64,000 nt of DNA from Erodium maritimum. Its lineage: Eukaryota; Streptophyta; Magnoliopsida; Geraniales; Geraniaceae. Under the pieces are notes generated by a model. It made no database searches. It was not told the DNA's origin and worked only from the letters and a program-made list of their open reading frames with translations. The translations under genes were made by a program, and so were the position numbers. The stretch is from contig OY997596.1 in the NCBI GenBank assembly GCA_963921825.1, forward strand, positions 12,963,001-13,027,000. Reading direction: 5' to 3'. This document shows, in pieces, positions 10,488 to 22,522 of the stretch. Position 1 is the first letter of the stretch; every line of letters begins with the position of its first letter.

Positions 10488-11600
10488 GATGCCAATACGG
10501 CAGAGATCCGGGAGATGATTGCCAGTGGTGATGATGCGGAAGGATGGGAGCAGGGTGCCGATCACGTTTTGCGGTACCGAGGAGGGTTCTTTGCCGCGCA
10601 GCTGTAGAGACGACGTGTTGAGAGAATCTCATCATTCACGTCTTACTGTGCATCCGGGTGGAACCAAGATGTATCAGGACATCATGCGACAATTTTGGTA
10701 GAGCGGGATGCGGAGAGCAGTTGCAGAGGTTGTTTCGAGGTGCCTCACTTGTCAGCAAGTGAAGGTCGAACATCATCATCCCGCTGGATTATTACAACCA
10801 CTTCTGATTGCACAAGGGAAGTGGGAGCACGTCACGATGGATTTCGTGTGCGGGTTACCGAGATCACCGAGGGGACACGATGCAGTGTGGGTAGTGGTCG
10901 ACAGGTTGACCAAGTCGGCTCACTTCCTAGCCATGAGGATGACCGATACCGTTGATGCTCTGAGTCGTCTGTACATCCGCGAGATTATCCGTCTCCACAG
11001 AGTCCCAGTGTCGGTCGTGTCCGAAAAAGATCCTCGTTTCACTTCCAGGTTTTGGGAGAGTCTATAAACAGCACTAGGGACCGAGGTCCTACTCAGTACA
11101 GCGTACCTTCCACAGACAGACGGCCAGTCAGAGCGGACGATTCAGATTTTGGAGGATATGCTACGAGCCTGTGCGTTAGACTTTAGAGGGTCATGGGAGG
11201 ACCACCTACCTTTAGCCGAGTTCGCCTACAACAACAACTTCGAGGCCATTATTGGGATGGCTCCTTTTGAAGCGTTGTATGGGAGGCCGTGTCGATCGCC
11301 AATATGTTAGGCAGAAGTGGGAGATACGAGCTTACTCGGTCCGGATCTTGTCTGAGAGACGAACGAGAAGGTCGCGCTGATTCGTGAGCGGTTGAGGACC
11401 GCGCATAGTCGACAGAAGAGTTACGCTGCTAGACGGCGCCGTCCTCTCGAGTTCGCAGTTGCTGATCATGTATTTCTGAGGGTGAGCCCGAAGAAAGGGC
11501 TGGTAAGGTTCAACCGTGGCAGAGGCAAGTTGGACGCACGGTATATCAGACCCTTTGAGATTTTGGGCAGAGTGGGAGTCATTGCTTACCGTCTTGCATT
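10488..11600 (+). pseudogene. Integrase pseudogene of pol
   Basis: Integrase inserts the cDNA into the genome. The N-terminal zinc-binding part is seen as ESHHSRLTVHPGG and CLTCQQVK. The catalytic core keeps all three acidic residues: Asp in MDFVCG (10,840-10,842), Asp in EKDPRF (11,029-11,031) and Glu in SERTIQI (11,131-11,133). It continues through LAEFAYNNNFEA, APFEALYGRPCRSP and the GKLDARYIRPFEIL block. Stops lie at 10,699, 11,065, near 11,308 and near 11,353. Most are explained by single C to T or G to A changes. Confidence 0.9.
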
Positions 11601-11880
11601 ACCCCCGCAGCTAGGGAATGTCCATAACGTTTTCCACGTTTTCCAACTGCGGAAGTACAATGCGGACCCCTCCCACATCATTGAGTGAACGGACATCAAG
11701 GTAGCCGAGGATGTCTCTTATGAGGAGCAGCCGGTCAGTATTTTGGACACGCGGGATTAGGTATTGCATGGCAAGACTATCCGACTGGTACGGGTGCAGT
11801 GGCGGCACCACGGAGCAGAGTCGACCTAGGAGCGCGGGGATTACGTTCGCGCGAAGTACCCCATCCTGTTCGACCCTTGA
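11601..11880 (+). pseudogene. Integrase C-terminal end with chromodomain, decayed
   Basis: NVHNVFHVFQLRKYNADPSH is followed by a stop (TGA 11,686-11,688), then by EEQPVSILDTRD, another stop, and a chromodomain-like tail RLVRVQWRHH and STWERGDYVRAKYPILF. It ends at TGA 11,878-11,880. Such chromodomains steer chromoviruses to heterochromatin. The intact counterpart in this window is at 57,645-57,903. Confidence 0.88.
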
Positions 11881-11888
11881 GGTTTCTT

Positions 11889-11900
11889 TAAGGGGGGTAG
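11889..11900 (+). other. Polypurine tract
   Basis: TAAGGGGGGTAG lies two bases before the TG of the 3' LTR. It is the expected primer for plus-strand cDNA synthesis. The same AAGGGGGGTAGA context precedes the LTR at 57,952 and, on the minus strand, the LTR ending at 51,816. Confidence 0.9.
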
Positions 11901-11902
11901 AT

Positions 11903-14900
11903 TGTAAGAACCGCCCTCGGTCGAACCGGTGAAATTTGGGAAAAGTTGACTTTCCGCCGTAAAAGTCAACCAATGACTCCGGGAGTCATTCAGGACCTTT
12001 CGGGGTCCCAAAAAGCTTAGCCGTCGTTACGGTTAGCTTAGTTGGGTCATTTCCTTTCAAATGAGTACTTTAGCGAAAAAAGTCAAATTCGGGTCAAACG
12101 AGGTAGAATTAGGGGTTTTATCGGTTTAATTTAATTGGGCTGGGATAATTGTGAGTGGAGATGGACCCCACATGGACACATGTCCATGAGCCTTGGAGGA
12201 GAAGAAAAGTATGGGGAGAGACTCATTTGCCCCATTTTTGGGTCTAAAGAGGAAATGGGATAAAGGTGCAATTAAGACATTTCTATTTTAGGTTAAAGGA
12301 CACATATGAGCCAAATTTCAGCTCATTCCTTAGCGTGGCCGAAAATTGCAAGAGAAATAGGGTGGGAGAGCTCCATTGTTGAGGGAGAGAAGAAGAAGTG
12401 GAGAAGAAGGCCTTCTCCCTTGTTTCCACCATCAAAGTTCTTCATTTTCTTCATATTTCTCATCCTTTCTTCTTCTCCTAAGGTAAGCTTCCAATCAAAT
12501 TTCCTTTTGATGAACTTTGGGTTGTGGGTTTGATAGAAAATATATGATTTAGGCTTGGGTAGTTTGGGATTGAGGTTTTCCTTGATCAATTTGATGAAAC
12601 AACATTGGGTCTTTGAGACTTGAGGTTTTGGGGACTGAAATTCGGAGGTTCTGGAGCTAGGACTTGGAGCTCGCGCGGTCCGGAGCGTAGAACGGAACAT
12701 GCCTCTGAACGTCCCTCTGAGCGACACGGAACGTGTCTCTGACCGGCCCTCTAAGCGGCACGGAATAGGTTTCTGACCGGCCCTCTGAGCGGCACGGAAC
12801 GGGTCTCTGAACGGCCCTCTGAGCGGCACGAAACGGGTCCCTGGAAGGCCCTCTGAGCCGCCCGGAACGGGCTGAATACCGGCCCTGTGTGCCGCCCGGA
12901 ACGGGCCTTGTTCCGGACCGGTTCCATATACGATCCGTGCTTCGCTGAGGATCCGAATGGAGATGCCGGTTTTTGGCTCGGGTTCTGTCCCACGGCCAAG
13001 TGGGGCCCAATTGGGCGGGTATGGGTTTGTCGTGTTTGGGTGACCCCCGGATCGATAATTCACACCCGGAACGAAATATGAAAGTGATTCGTGAAAATCC
13101 GGAAAATGTGGTTAGGAACTTTAATTGCGGAATTAGAACGCTCGGACATCGGAAATTGATTCCGCCAAGTGCGTTGGAACACGTGAAATTAATTAGGAAC
13201 GATAGAAATGAAAATGGAAATTTTCGTAGCCCCGAGGGACGTTTTCCCGATTTCGGACAGTTTCGCCAAGCGGGGCGAAATGGGCCATTCCGGACCCATT
13301 TTGACAAGGTTGAGTAATTAGGAAGTTTATCGAGAACATAACGTATTGGGGGATTAGTTTGGGTGTTATCTCTTTAAATCACCCTTGAATTATTATTAAA
13401 TCTCGTATTACTTTGTGATCTTAGACGTTATTCCCGATCGCGGCGGAGGAGACTATTAGGCGACTCGTGGTTGTTCGTGTTTGATCGCGGTTGAGGTAGG
13501 GAAAAGTAGCGAATACCAGTTTAAATGCGGAAAGTTACTAGAATTGCATATAGGATATGAGTAACCGAAATTATTATAAAATTGCATGTAGGATGTGATT
13601 AACTAGCGTAGTCGTTTAAAATGTGGAATCACTTGCGGGCTAGATCGTGCCCGTAGGTCTGGGACTTGCCGTGCTGTAGAACTGCATGAGGGCCATGTCG
13701 TGCCCATAGGATTGTGTGATGATTGCGCTTGTTTGTGATTAGTAGCTTTGTAATGTTTGGCCTGTGGTATGTTCCGTTGTTAAATTAAAGATCATGATTT
13801 GCTGTGAGAATGTGGTGAATGTTAGTGTGAACTATTGCCTTGTGACATGTTTGAGACCCTGTATGTGTGTACCCCGGTAGAATGTCTAGGCCGAGGATGG
13901 TGTTCTGGTCCGATATCGTGGCCGATGATGTGTGTTCGGGCACGATATGTTCCGAGGCTAGGTGTTCCGGTATGGTATCTATATCGACGGAGGATTCCGG
14001 TATAGGATATCCAGGCTGAGGCTGGTGTTCCGGGTGCGCGGTACCCGAGGCTAGGTGTTCCGGTATGGTATCTATACCGACGGAGGATTCCGGTATAAGA
14101 TATCTAGGCCGAGGATGGTGTTTCGGGGTGATATCTAGACCGATGATGTGTGTTCCGGCACGATATGTCCCGAGGCTTGGTGTTCCGGTGTTATATCTTG
14201 ACCGATACTGTGTGTTCTGATATACGTATACCCTGATGCTGTGTGTTCCGGTATGATATCTATATCGACGGAGGATTCTGGTGTAGGATATCTAGACCGA
14301 TGATGTGTGTCCCGGTGTGTATTCGTAATGATTTACTGTGTGTATTTACTCGGTGACTCTTTGAGATATGGTTTGGGTGTGAACATTAAGAATATGTTAA
14401 TTGTTGAGCAGGGTTGGTTTCACACGCTAAGTGTACGCTAAGCGTGGCGATTGGGTAAGTGGTGTGATGAAACGAGGTATGGTTAAGTGAGGTTGGTTAT
14501 GATTGTGGTGGTGATTACCGTTCGATTCTTTAGTTATTGTGCTTTACTAGTATGTCATATTTGGACGGGTATCCGTGGGGTGGGCGACATGCTCATCCCC
14601 TAGACTACTTTTTCCTACTGAGCGAAAGCTCACACCCTTCTCTACTGTTCTACAGGTTTTGAGCAGGATTTGATTTAGAGGACATCTCGGAGCTTGGGAG
14701 CTAAGCGAGAGTCCTAGTTTTTGATGGTCTAGAGACGTACTTCCTTTTCGTACTAAACTTCTTTTATTTGGATTTTGAGCATTTGACTCTTAATATAGGG
14801 ATTGATAATTTTGAACTATTATTGGAGGTTTATTTCGTTTATATTTGCTTTCTTTATTATTATTATTTTTAGTTCACGTCTCGAGTCCGGTCAAAACCGG

Positions 14901-14915
14901 ATTTGGGGCGTGACA
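11903..14915 (+). repeat. 3' LTR of the 472-14,915 chromovirus
   Basis: It is 3,013 bp, running TGTAAGAACCGC to GGGGCGTGACA. It is the uninterrupted reference for the 5' LTR. It carries six 34-bp repeat units at 12,710-12,913, the CCGGTAT/TATACCG block at about 13,880-14,310, and the GNRA hairpin TGAGC-GAAA-GCTCA at 14,619-14,632. The target duplication AAATC follows at 14,916. Confidence 0.94.
12710..12913 (+). repeat. 34-bp minisatellite, six copies, in the 3' LTR
   Basis: Six consecutive 34-bp units begin at 12,710, 12,744, 12,778, 12,812, 12,846 and 12,880. They share GGCCCTCTGAGC and CACGGAACGGG. The last two units match the last units of the 5' LTR array, so the extra copies lie on the left side. 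Confidence 0.85.
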
Positions 14916-15192
14916 AAATCAGTTTTTTTATTTATTTATAAATTCAGTTTTTATTTATGAAAATTATTTTTATTTTCAAAAATTCATATTTTAATTTAAA
15001 AATACATAAAAATCAGTTTTTTTTCTTATAAAATCAAATTTTATTTTAAAAAACATTTTTATTTATCAAAAATCATTTTTATTTTTAATTTTTTTTTATA
15101 AATTCATATCTTAATATTAAAAAAAATATAAATTCAGATTTTAATATACAATTTTAGATTTTGCATGAGTTTTAAATTTAATTAATATTTTT
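14916..15192. other. Inner part of the MULE left inverted repeat
   Basis: This AT-rich stretch continues the left inverted repeat after the chromovirus. TTTATAAATTCAG and TTATGAAAATTATTTTTA match the reverse complement of about 18,840-18,930. There is no coding sequence. Confidence 0.75.
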
Positions 15193-15469
15193 TAGGAGAA
15201 ACCCTGTTTCCTAACCCCCTTTGACCTTTGTTTTCCCATTACTAACTTGGGTTTATGATGAACGTAAATTTGTCCTATCTAAATTGACTATTTTTTCCTA
15301 TATTTTTAACTTGTTTGTACCTCGTTTTTATATTTTTTAGCGTTTAGTAATAACTATGCATAACCTCGTTTTTAGTCGATATTTTTCAAGTGTCCAAAAT
15401 ATATTCATAATTGGTATTGTTTTGTAGACCTCAAAAAAAGGAATATATTGGCGAAAGAACGAGGTGAAT

Positions 15470-15880
15470 CGGAGCTATGATCTGATTTGGACATGTGGCG
15501 CGTTGTGGAGCATATGATCTACTTACTTTGGCTGCTGCCCTTGAGTGCACAGAGTCTTGCCCACACCAGATCATTGGATCAGCTTCTTCAACACACCACG
15601 ATACTTCGAACAGGAGGGAGACGCCATTTTTTGGACAGAGAAGCGAAGCGTACGGCCCGACTTCAACTCGCCGGATCTCCCTGTTCCGGCTACCTTCCAA
15701 CCACTTCGACCTACCGGCACGAAGCCCGAAGTCCCCTCTACACATTCCTCCGATCAGTTTCGAGTTTGGGGGGCTTAAAAAGTCAGAAAAAAGCTCCAAA
15801 GTGGCTGTGTTCACAACTCGGATTCAGTTCATTTTTTGGAGTTTTGAAGCGATTTTGAGCGGGTTTTCGACGATCTAAGC
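15470..15880. other. Gene-like GC-richer block of unknown origin
   Basis: Within AT-rich surroundings this block is open in overlapping frames on both strands for up to about 125 codons. None of the translations resembles a family I know, and no frame is clearly favoured. It may be a captured gene fragment or part of an old LTR element. Confidence 0.25.
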
Positions 15881-17037
15881 TACGAATCTTCATTCATAGC
15901 ACGATTTATTCTTTATTTCATCATTTCCTTTGCTCAATTTCGTTTCCAACACTTGTGAGTAGTCGCTCCGAGCCACAGATGTCGTTGTAAATACATATTA
16001 GTTTAATTAATGCATGAGGTTATTGATTTGTGGTGTTAGATGATGAGTTTTTCGATGTTGAGTTCGATACCCATTTGTGTTCGTCACCCGATTTAATTGG
16101 TTTTGGTCGATTTATGTACGTAGATCGAATCCTAGGTTAATTTAATCGGGGAAAATAATTTGGATGTAATAATTGCATGCCAAATTAGAGATTTTTGGTA
16201 CGAACTTAATTAGGAGAATTTTTGATTTCTTGAGCGAATATCAAGTGCTAAATTCATATTTTCATAGTATTCATTACTTAACATGTTTAGTGCTTATTTT
16301 GGATGCTTGATTTTATCGTTGCATTATATATGAGATTGATTATTTCCGATGATTGCTATTTATGTCTTGTGTGTTTTAAGCTAAATTGATGATTTCAGGC
16401 GTGGATTGCCCTTGAGTGATTTATTGCTTTCGGTGTGGATTGTCCCGTGAATTGTTAGTTGTAGCTATCTAGGATCGGTGTATGATTTATTTGTGCACTT
16501 TGAGACTATTTGAGACATTAAATTGCATCATTGTTTTTACTGATGATTTATCCAGTTTGGGTGATACCAAGTCCCTTATTAGTGGACTTATGTAGATCAT
16601 ACTCTAACCAAGACGTTCACGTTTAATTCGGAATGGTCGGGTTAGAGAAGTTGATTTATGCGTAGCTAGACAATTCATTTTTCGTAGAGATTGTGTCATA
16701 TGCTTGAGTGTTACTATAACGAGGTTCTATTTAGTTCAACTTGAATATTGGTGTTCGGTATTCGAGAAGTGAACTAAGAGTAGCTAGACACAATTCTTTA
16801 TTTGTGCTTGTCTATTTTAGCATTTGTGTGTTACTAGGGTTAGCATCACTTATCCTATGTAAGTTGACTCGTTTTGATTATTTATCGATGAGATAGATTA
16901 TCAATTAGAGAAGCAACTTAAGAGAATGCAAAATAGATGTATGAAAGTTCGATGATTGGTTTTACTCGAACCGTAGAAATTCATACTTGCATATTTACTC
17001 CGATGATTGGTTGTTGGGCCATGATGGGAGCACTCTT

Positions 17038-17260
<223 letters not shown>

Positions 17261-17620
17261 CCACATTGATTACCTTATGCATTGACTGACTTTATGTATG
17301 AGCATGACACCCATGGTTGTTTTTCTCTTATACAAAGTGTTTATCTTTATTTCAATTTTTATATTTCCTTATTGTTTACCAACCTTAAATGAACATTTAC
17401 TTTTCAGTTTTTACTGCTTGAACCATTAACTTGCTTTTAGAATAGTGTATTTAATGACGTTTATACACTTTTCGCCCTTTTACCAATTTCCTTAGATTTA
17501 GTCATCCTTGGTCTGATTGCTCCCTTATGTTCGACCGATTTCTTACCGTTATCGTTTATTGCTTGAACGACCGTGTACAGAAGCACGTTAAAGAGGGTAT
17601 GCAAAAACCTCGTCTTCAGT

Positions 17621-17849
17621 TTACCTTTGGTGACACTTCCCAACTATCACCTTTCAATTTTTTGCAGAAAGTATCGTTTACTGTTTATTTTAACGATTCC
17701 GTTAGTTTTTTTGCCATGTGTCACTTCACCCGCGACGACACGTGGCCGCCACGTGGGCAAAAAACTAACGGACTCGTCCGTTTTGACGATTTCTGATAGT
17801 TTTTGCAAAAAATGGAAAAGTGATAGTTGGGAAGTGTCACCAAAGGTAA
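17621..17849. mobile_element. Foldback MITE-like inverted repeat
   Basis: The first 30 bases (17,621-17,650, containing CCTTTGGTGACACTTCCCAA) are a perfect inverted copy of 17,820-17,849. Pairing continues imperfectly inward through AATTTTTTGCA and CCGTTAGTTTTTT to a centre near 17,735 containing CACGTGG motifs. The whole 229 bases can fold on itself. No clear target duplication is visible. Confidence 0.7.
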
Positions 17850-17929
17850 TCTCAGGTTAGGAATGGGAAAACAAAGCTCAAAGGGGGTTAAGAAATAGGG
17901 TTTCCCCTATTTTTTTTTATTTTTTTCCT

Positions 17930-18690
17930 TGTTCTACCCTCTCTCTCATGTGCTTCTTCTTCTCTCTCATTAAACATTAGGACCCAAAACAATCATTCCT
18001 TTTCTCGGAAACCTAATACCCAAGTCGTTAACCATGTGATTGACTCAGCTAAGATGTGATTATCTCCTCCCAGAAGAAGAGTAGCTCATGAAAAATAAAA
18101 ATTTCAACTCCTTTCGGTTTCCAAAATTTCAGGGGGGAAAGAGGAAGAAATTTGAGTTCCACAATTTCGGTTTCCACAATTTCAACTCGCGGCCGACTCG
18201 CTACACAAGGGAATTTGAGTTCAGAGGGATGGATGTTGAGAAGATCTCCAGTACTCATGGCTCTGGGATGAAAGCTAGGGTTTGTTGGGGGGGAGAGAAG
18301 CTTGTTCCCGGCCTTGTATCGCCTTGCGCTTCCCCTTCTTTATTTTCATCCTCCTCTTCCATTTGGGTTGTTTCAATATTCTCACCTCGCCCCGCCACCA
18401 CCTCGCCCCGTCGCTGTCGAGAACATGGTCGCCGCCGCCGCCGCTCCAGGTCTATTTGAAACTCCAATTTTTTTAAAATTTGAGAGCTCGAGCAGATTTG
18501 AAGTCGGGTATGTTCGTCTTCAATAGAGTTCATCTTTATGTACATAGCTTATTTAACTTGAAGGGTTCTCGTCGGCGCCAGCGTTGCCGTCGCCGCTGGG
18601 TGTGGTTGTCGGGGGAGAGGAAGAAGGCGAGGTCGTCGCCAGTGGCGTTGGAGTCGCGTCGAAGACGGAGATGAAAAAAATGGAAAATGA
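17930..18690. other. Possible captured gene fragment inside the MULE
   Basis: Between the nested element and the AT-rich right arm lies a block whose centre (about 18,250-18,670) is GC-rich, with runs of GCCGCC codons and CCTCGCCCC motifs like a plant 5' exon and untranslated region. Short open frames occur on both strands, but I recognise no domain. Pack-MULEs favour GC-rich 5' gene segments, which is why I suggest capture. The source gene is unknown. Confidence 0.35.
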
Positions 18691-18699
18691 AAAAAAATA

Positions 18700-19190
18700 T
18701 ATAATGAAAAAAGATATGATTAAATTTAAAAACAACTGATTTTTATGTTTTTTGAAAAATAAAATTTGATTTAATTGTATTTTTAAATAAAAATCAGAAT
18801 TTTTGAAAATAAAAATAAATTTCATTAATGAAAACTTAATTTATAAAAAAATTGAATTTTTGAAAATAAAAATAATTTTCATAAATAAAAACTGAATTTA
18901 TAAAAAAAACAGATTTTATTGTAAAAAAAGTGAAATTTTCATTTTAATTCCCTAACAATTGAGGGTATTATTGTCATTTCACTTATTTTCAAATTCTGAA
19001 CCAATGGATGAGTTTGAAAATTTGAGTAATAGTTAGGGGTATTATGGTCTTTTTAACTTTTTCCATCCAAACTAACAGAAAGTTAACAGTTGGGTACTAA
19101 AGTGAAATTAAATGTTTGGTTTAGGTATGAAAGTGCAAAAAAATTATGATATGGTATCAAAGTGAAATTAAATGTTTGGCAGAGTATTAA
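18700..19190. repeat. Right inverted repeat of the MULE
   Basis: This mirrors the left arm. The block with CATTTCACTTATTTTCAAAT, AACCAATGGATGAG and TAGGGGTATTATGGTC is the inverse of about 330-440. It ends at the ATTAA duplication (19,186-19,190) of the solo LTR and resumes at 22,504 for the final bases. Confidence 0.85.
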
Positions 19191-22100
19191 TGTAAAGACC
19201 AAAAAATTTATCACCTTAAATTCTTCGTTGGAATGTCGCGGGTTGGTGAACGGGTTTATTTTTGGAATCGAGTTAAAAAAAGAGAGAGAAGAGAAGAAAG
19301 AAAAAAAAAGGAGGAAGTGTTGATTTGGGTCAGACCAGACTCGGACTTGGGCCGAGCCAGCCGAACACCAAGACCGTGCTTAAGCCCACGTGCGAGACGG
19401 CCCGATCCACGGGAAAAAACCCTAAAACTCGCGTCGTTTCGGTTTCAGAATCGTGCACGAACCCCAATCCATCGTCAACCTCGAGCTCTCTCGCACCTCT
19501 CGCCTCTCCCTCTCCAGATCCGCCCTTCCGCTCGATTCAAAACTCACCGGAGCACCAAACCACCGTGAGACTTCGCTCCCTCCACCTTCAGCCCTTCCCC
19601 ACCACCAAAAACTCCAAAATCTCTCCTTCTCTCGCCTTTGTCTCCTTCCGCCTCGACTCGACACAAGCCATCGCCGCTGCCTGTGTTTTGAGCTCTGCCT
19701 CGCCGGAATCCATCGATTCAGAGACAGTGAGGTTCCGTCTCGACCATTCTCACCTCCCTCGTCCTCATTTTCCCTGGTTTTCGTACCACCGCGAGAAGAG
19801 ACGGTCGTTTTTGGTTGAAAAAGGGTCGCCAGAGTCTCAAAGTTCAGATCTGAGTTCGCACGCCGGTGAACTCACAACAGCGTCAGATATGGACTAAGGA
19901 GTTCGATGTGTGCCCTGACGACCTCCCTACGAAGTCTCGAGCGTCCTTACGCCACCCTCGCCGCCGTTGAACACGCCCACGAACCCCGCCGCCGCGCCGT
20001 CGCCGGAGTGAAACCGGGCACGAGAGCAGAACCCTAGACGCGTGTGGACATGAGTTTGGAGCTGGGCCAGAAGCGAGACAAGGCCCGGCCTGGACGAGCT
20101 TGTGCCTGGGACAAGGCCTGGGCCTGGACACGAGCTGGGCCTCGGGCCTGGACTCGGGCTGGGCCTCGGGCTAGGACCAGGTCTGAGTTCGGGTCCGTCT
20201 CGGGTTGGGTCCGGGTCTGGGTCTGGGTCGGGCTCGGGTCAGGTCCGGGTTCTGGGTTCTGGACCGGGTCTGGGCCGGGTTCGGACCTGGATTCGGGTCG
20301 GAATCGGGTCTGGCCGGGCCAAGACAGCTTTTAATAATAAATTTATTTATTTAATTAATTATTTTGGTTTAAAATCATATAAACATCTGGACTTATCGGT
20401 CAACTTAACGGACTTTTGGACATCGAACGTTGGACTTAATTATTAAATTGGAGAACCGTTACGGGTTGGACCGGGACTGATACGTCCCTTTTGTGTTAAA
20501 CTAGGCCGTTACCCTGAACGCGGAGAAGACCGGTGTTGGCCAGGACGTCAGCAGCTAGGAGACGCATCTGTCGGCTCTTCAAGTGGTAGGGATTACCTCG
20601 AACCCGCTTTATTACGGTTTTACTAGAATGCATATAGGGAAACCTAATAAACCGGCTAAAGAACTAGTATGCATATAGGAAACGAACAACTAGCGTAGAC
20701 GTATCAAACTGTGAACATTTACGATTTCTGTCTTGGGAACTGCTGTGCTGGTAGAATCGGGTCATGTCGCGGCCGTGGGAATTGTGTGCTGAATGTATCT
20801 GTTGTGTGCTCTTTGATGCGTGAACGGTTAATAATGACGAACATGAAAACGAGTAGAATTGAACTAGTGTTGCACGTTGATGACTTGTGTGGTTATTTCC
20901 TGTTTCGTTGATATGTTGAATTGGGAATGTTGGGGATCGAATACCGGTAAGCCGGTGGGGTTTTACCACGTTGAGTGTGGTGACGGTAAGTGATGGTAAG
21001 TGCGTGATTGTTATGATGAGAATCATTGGTTGTGATATGGTCGGGTGAGTGATAGACCGACGTGACTGTGATATTCTGTGAAGCATGTGTTGCTATGTTT
21101 GGTAAATTGAGGAGCATGATATGTGATATTCGGTGAAGCATGTGTTGCTATGTTTGGTAAATTGAGAAGCATGTTAGGTGATATTTGGTGAAGCATGTGT
21201 TGCTATGTTTTGGTTACCTGTGAGTGTGATCGTGATTGTGATTGTGGTACTGTGGTTACCGGTGAGTGTGATTGTGATTGTGATTGTGATTGTGGTACTG
21301 AGGTTACCCGAGAAAGGTGATTTCCCTACCTTCCGACCGTGAGTCGGTAAAACGTTGTGTCTGTGATGTGTTGCGCGAAGAGGCGATTTCCCTGCCTTCC
21401 ATGTGTTGGTAAAACGCTGTGTCCGCAATGTGTTGCGCGAAGAGGCGATTTCCCTACCTTCCATGTGTTGGTAAAACGCTGTGTCCGCGATGTGTTGCAC
21501 GAAGAGGCGATTTCCCTGCCTTCCATGTGTTGGTAAAACGCTGTGTTACGCGAAGAGATGGGTTCCACGATGAGGTCGACCGCCTCTCCTGACTGTGTGT
21601 TATAGGAAAGTTGCGTACGGCTATGTCGGGCCGAACGGGTTGCTCCCGAGACCGTGCATGGGTTACGAGTTGTGTGTTTCGATAATGTTTGGATTGAATG
21701 AGTGTTGCTGAGTTTGTGGCTATGGGTGTTTCCTTGTTATGAGGTGTGTGTAACCGTGAATGACTTGATTTGATCGTTTGATGGTGAATTCATGTGTGTA
21801 GCTTCCGTGTAAGTTAAAGTGTCGTATTTGTGGTTGTCCGTAAGTCGGTGGTGAAGGGGCTTTGGATGTGGAATCTTTGGACAGTTTGTGGTCGGGTAAA
21901 GTGAAGTTTGTTTAAGTTGGATGATTTGTCCTCGTTGTCGCTTTCTCCTTTTAATCGTTAAAAGTTACTTTAGAAATGTAATTGGGTGTCTTACTGGATT
22001 GTAACCTTATCGTTGTGTGCCTTAGTCGATTGGATGGCGTTGAGCTGAAGTTAGTATGGTTGGACTGGTAAACGTCAGGATAAAAAAGGGTTATGTCTTT

Positions 22101-22503
22101 AAATTGGCTTAAGTGTCGCATTGTTGTTTTAATCGTTTTGATGTGACTTAAACTTGCGGAATAGTTTTCTGGTAAATCTGTTTGAGGTGGTTTTCGGGGC
22201 CTTCCCTACTGAGCGTCAAACTCACCCCTTTACCGTGTTTTCTACAGGTGATAGTTATACTTTGGACTAGAGAGTTACGCAGAGCTGGGAGCTAGCGGAG
22301 GCCCGAGGTTTACTTGTAGTTCGTAGAGACGTACTTCTCTTTTGTGTTACTGTAATTGACTGAGCTTAAGACTCAGGGTTTGAAACTCTCGTTGTTTATC
22401 ATTATTTTATCCTTATCAGATACTAGTTACTTTTAAAATTGTTTTATTTAAATTCACTAAGTCACGTCACGGGTCCGGTCAATACCGGATTTGGGGCGTG
22501 ACA
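19191..22503 (+). mobile_element. Solo LTR (GC-rich gypsy subfamily) in the MULE right arm
   Basis: It begins TGTAAAGACC and ends CCGGATTTGGGGCGTGACA. The perfect 5-bp duplication ATTAA lies at 19,186-19,190 and 22,504-22,508. Removing it restores the MULE inverted repeat. No internal domain is present. The U3-like first kilobase is GC-rich and gives several long but meaningless open frames (19,233-20,446). It shares the 3' terminal hairpin (loop CAAT) with the other LTRs and has a degenerate version of the GAGC hairpin at 22,210. Confidence 0.88.
20191..20300 (+). repeat. G-tract array (GGGTCY-type) in the solo LTR
   Basis: At least eight GGG runs separated by one to four bases occur from about 20,202 to 20,280, for example GGGTTGGGTCCGGGTCTGGG. 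This fits the four-tract G-quadruplex pattern on the sense strand. It sits in the GC-rich U3-like part of the LTR. Confidence 0.6.
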
Positions 22504-22522
22504 ATTAAAGTGAAATTTTCCC

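Larger units (their letters stand above)
472..14915 (+). mobile_element. Decayed Ty3/gypsy chromovirus (Tekay/Del type), full-length with nested solo LTR
   Basis: The element begins TGTTAGAACCGC and ends GGGGCGTGACA. It is flanked by the 5-bp duplication AAATC (467-471 and 14,916-14,920) inside the left inverted repeat of the MULE. The order is 5' LTR, initiator-tRNA-Met primer site, leader, gag, protease, reverse transcriptase, RNase H, integrase, chromodomain, polypurine tract, 3' LTR. Integrase following RT and the terminal chromodomain place it in the chromoviruses. LTRs of about 3 kb point to the Tekay/Del clade, which is an inference from length and domain order. The two LTRs look about 94-95% identical in a stretch compared by eye. 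The coding region carries many nonsense codons and at least two frameshifts, so this copy cannot act alone. Confidence 0.93.

Noticed and set aside
18088..18674. Frames of 60-123 codons in the MULE interior
   Set aside because: Overlapping on both strands, with no known domain; kept only as a possible captured fragment.
19233..20446. Several overlapping open frames of 80-190 codons on both strands
   Set aside because: They lie in the GC-rich part of a solo LTR, overlap each other, and show no recognisable domain. High GC alone lengthens frames.
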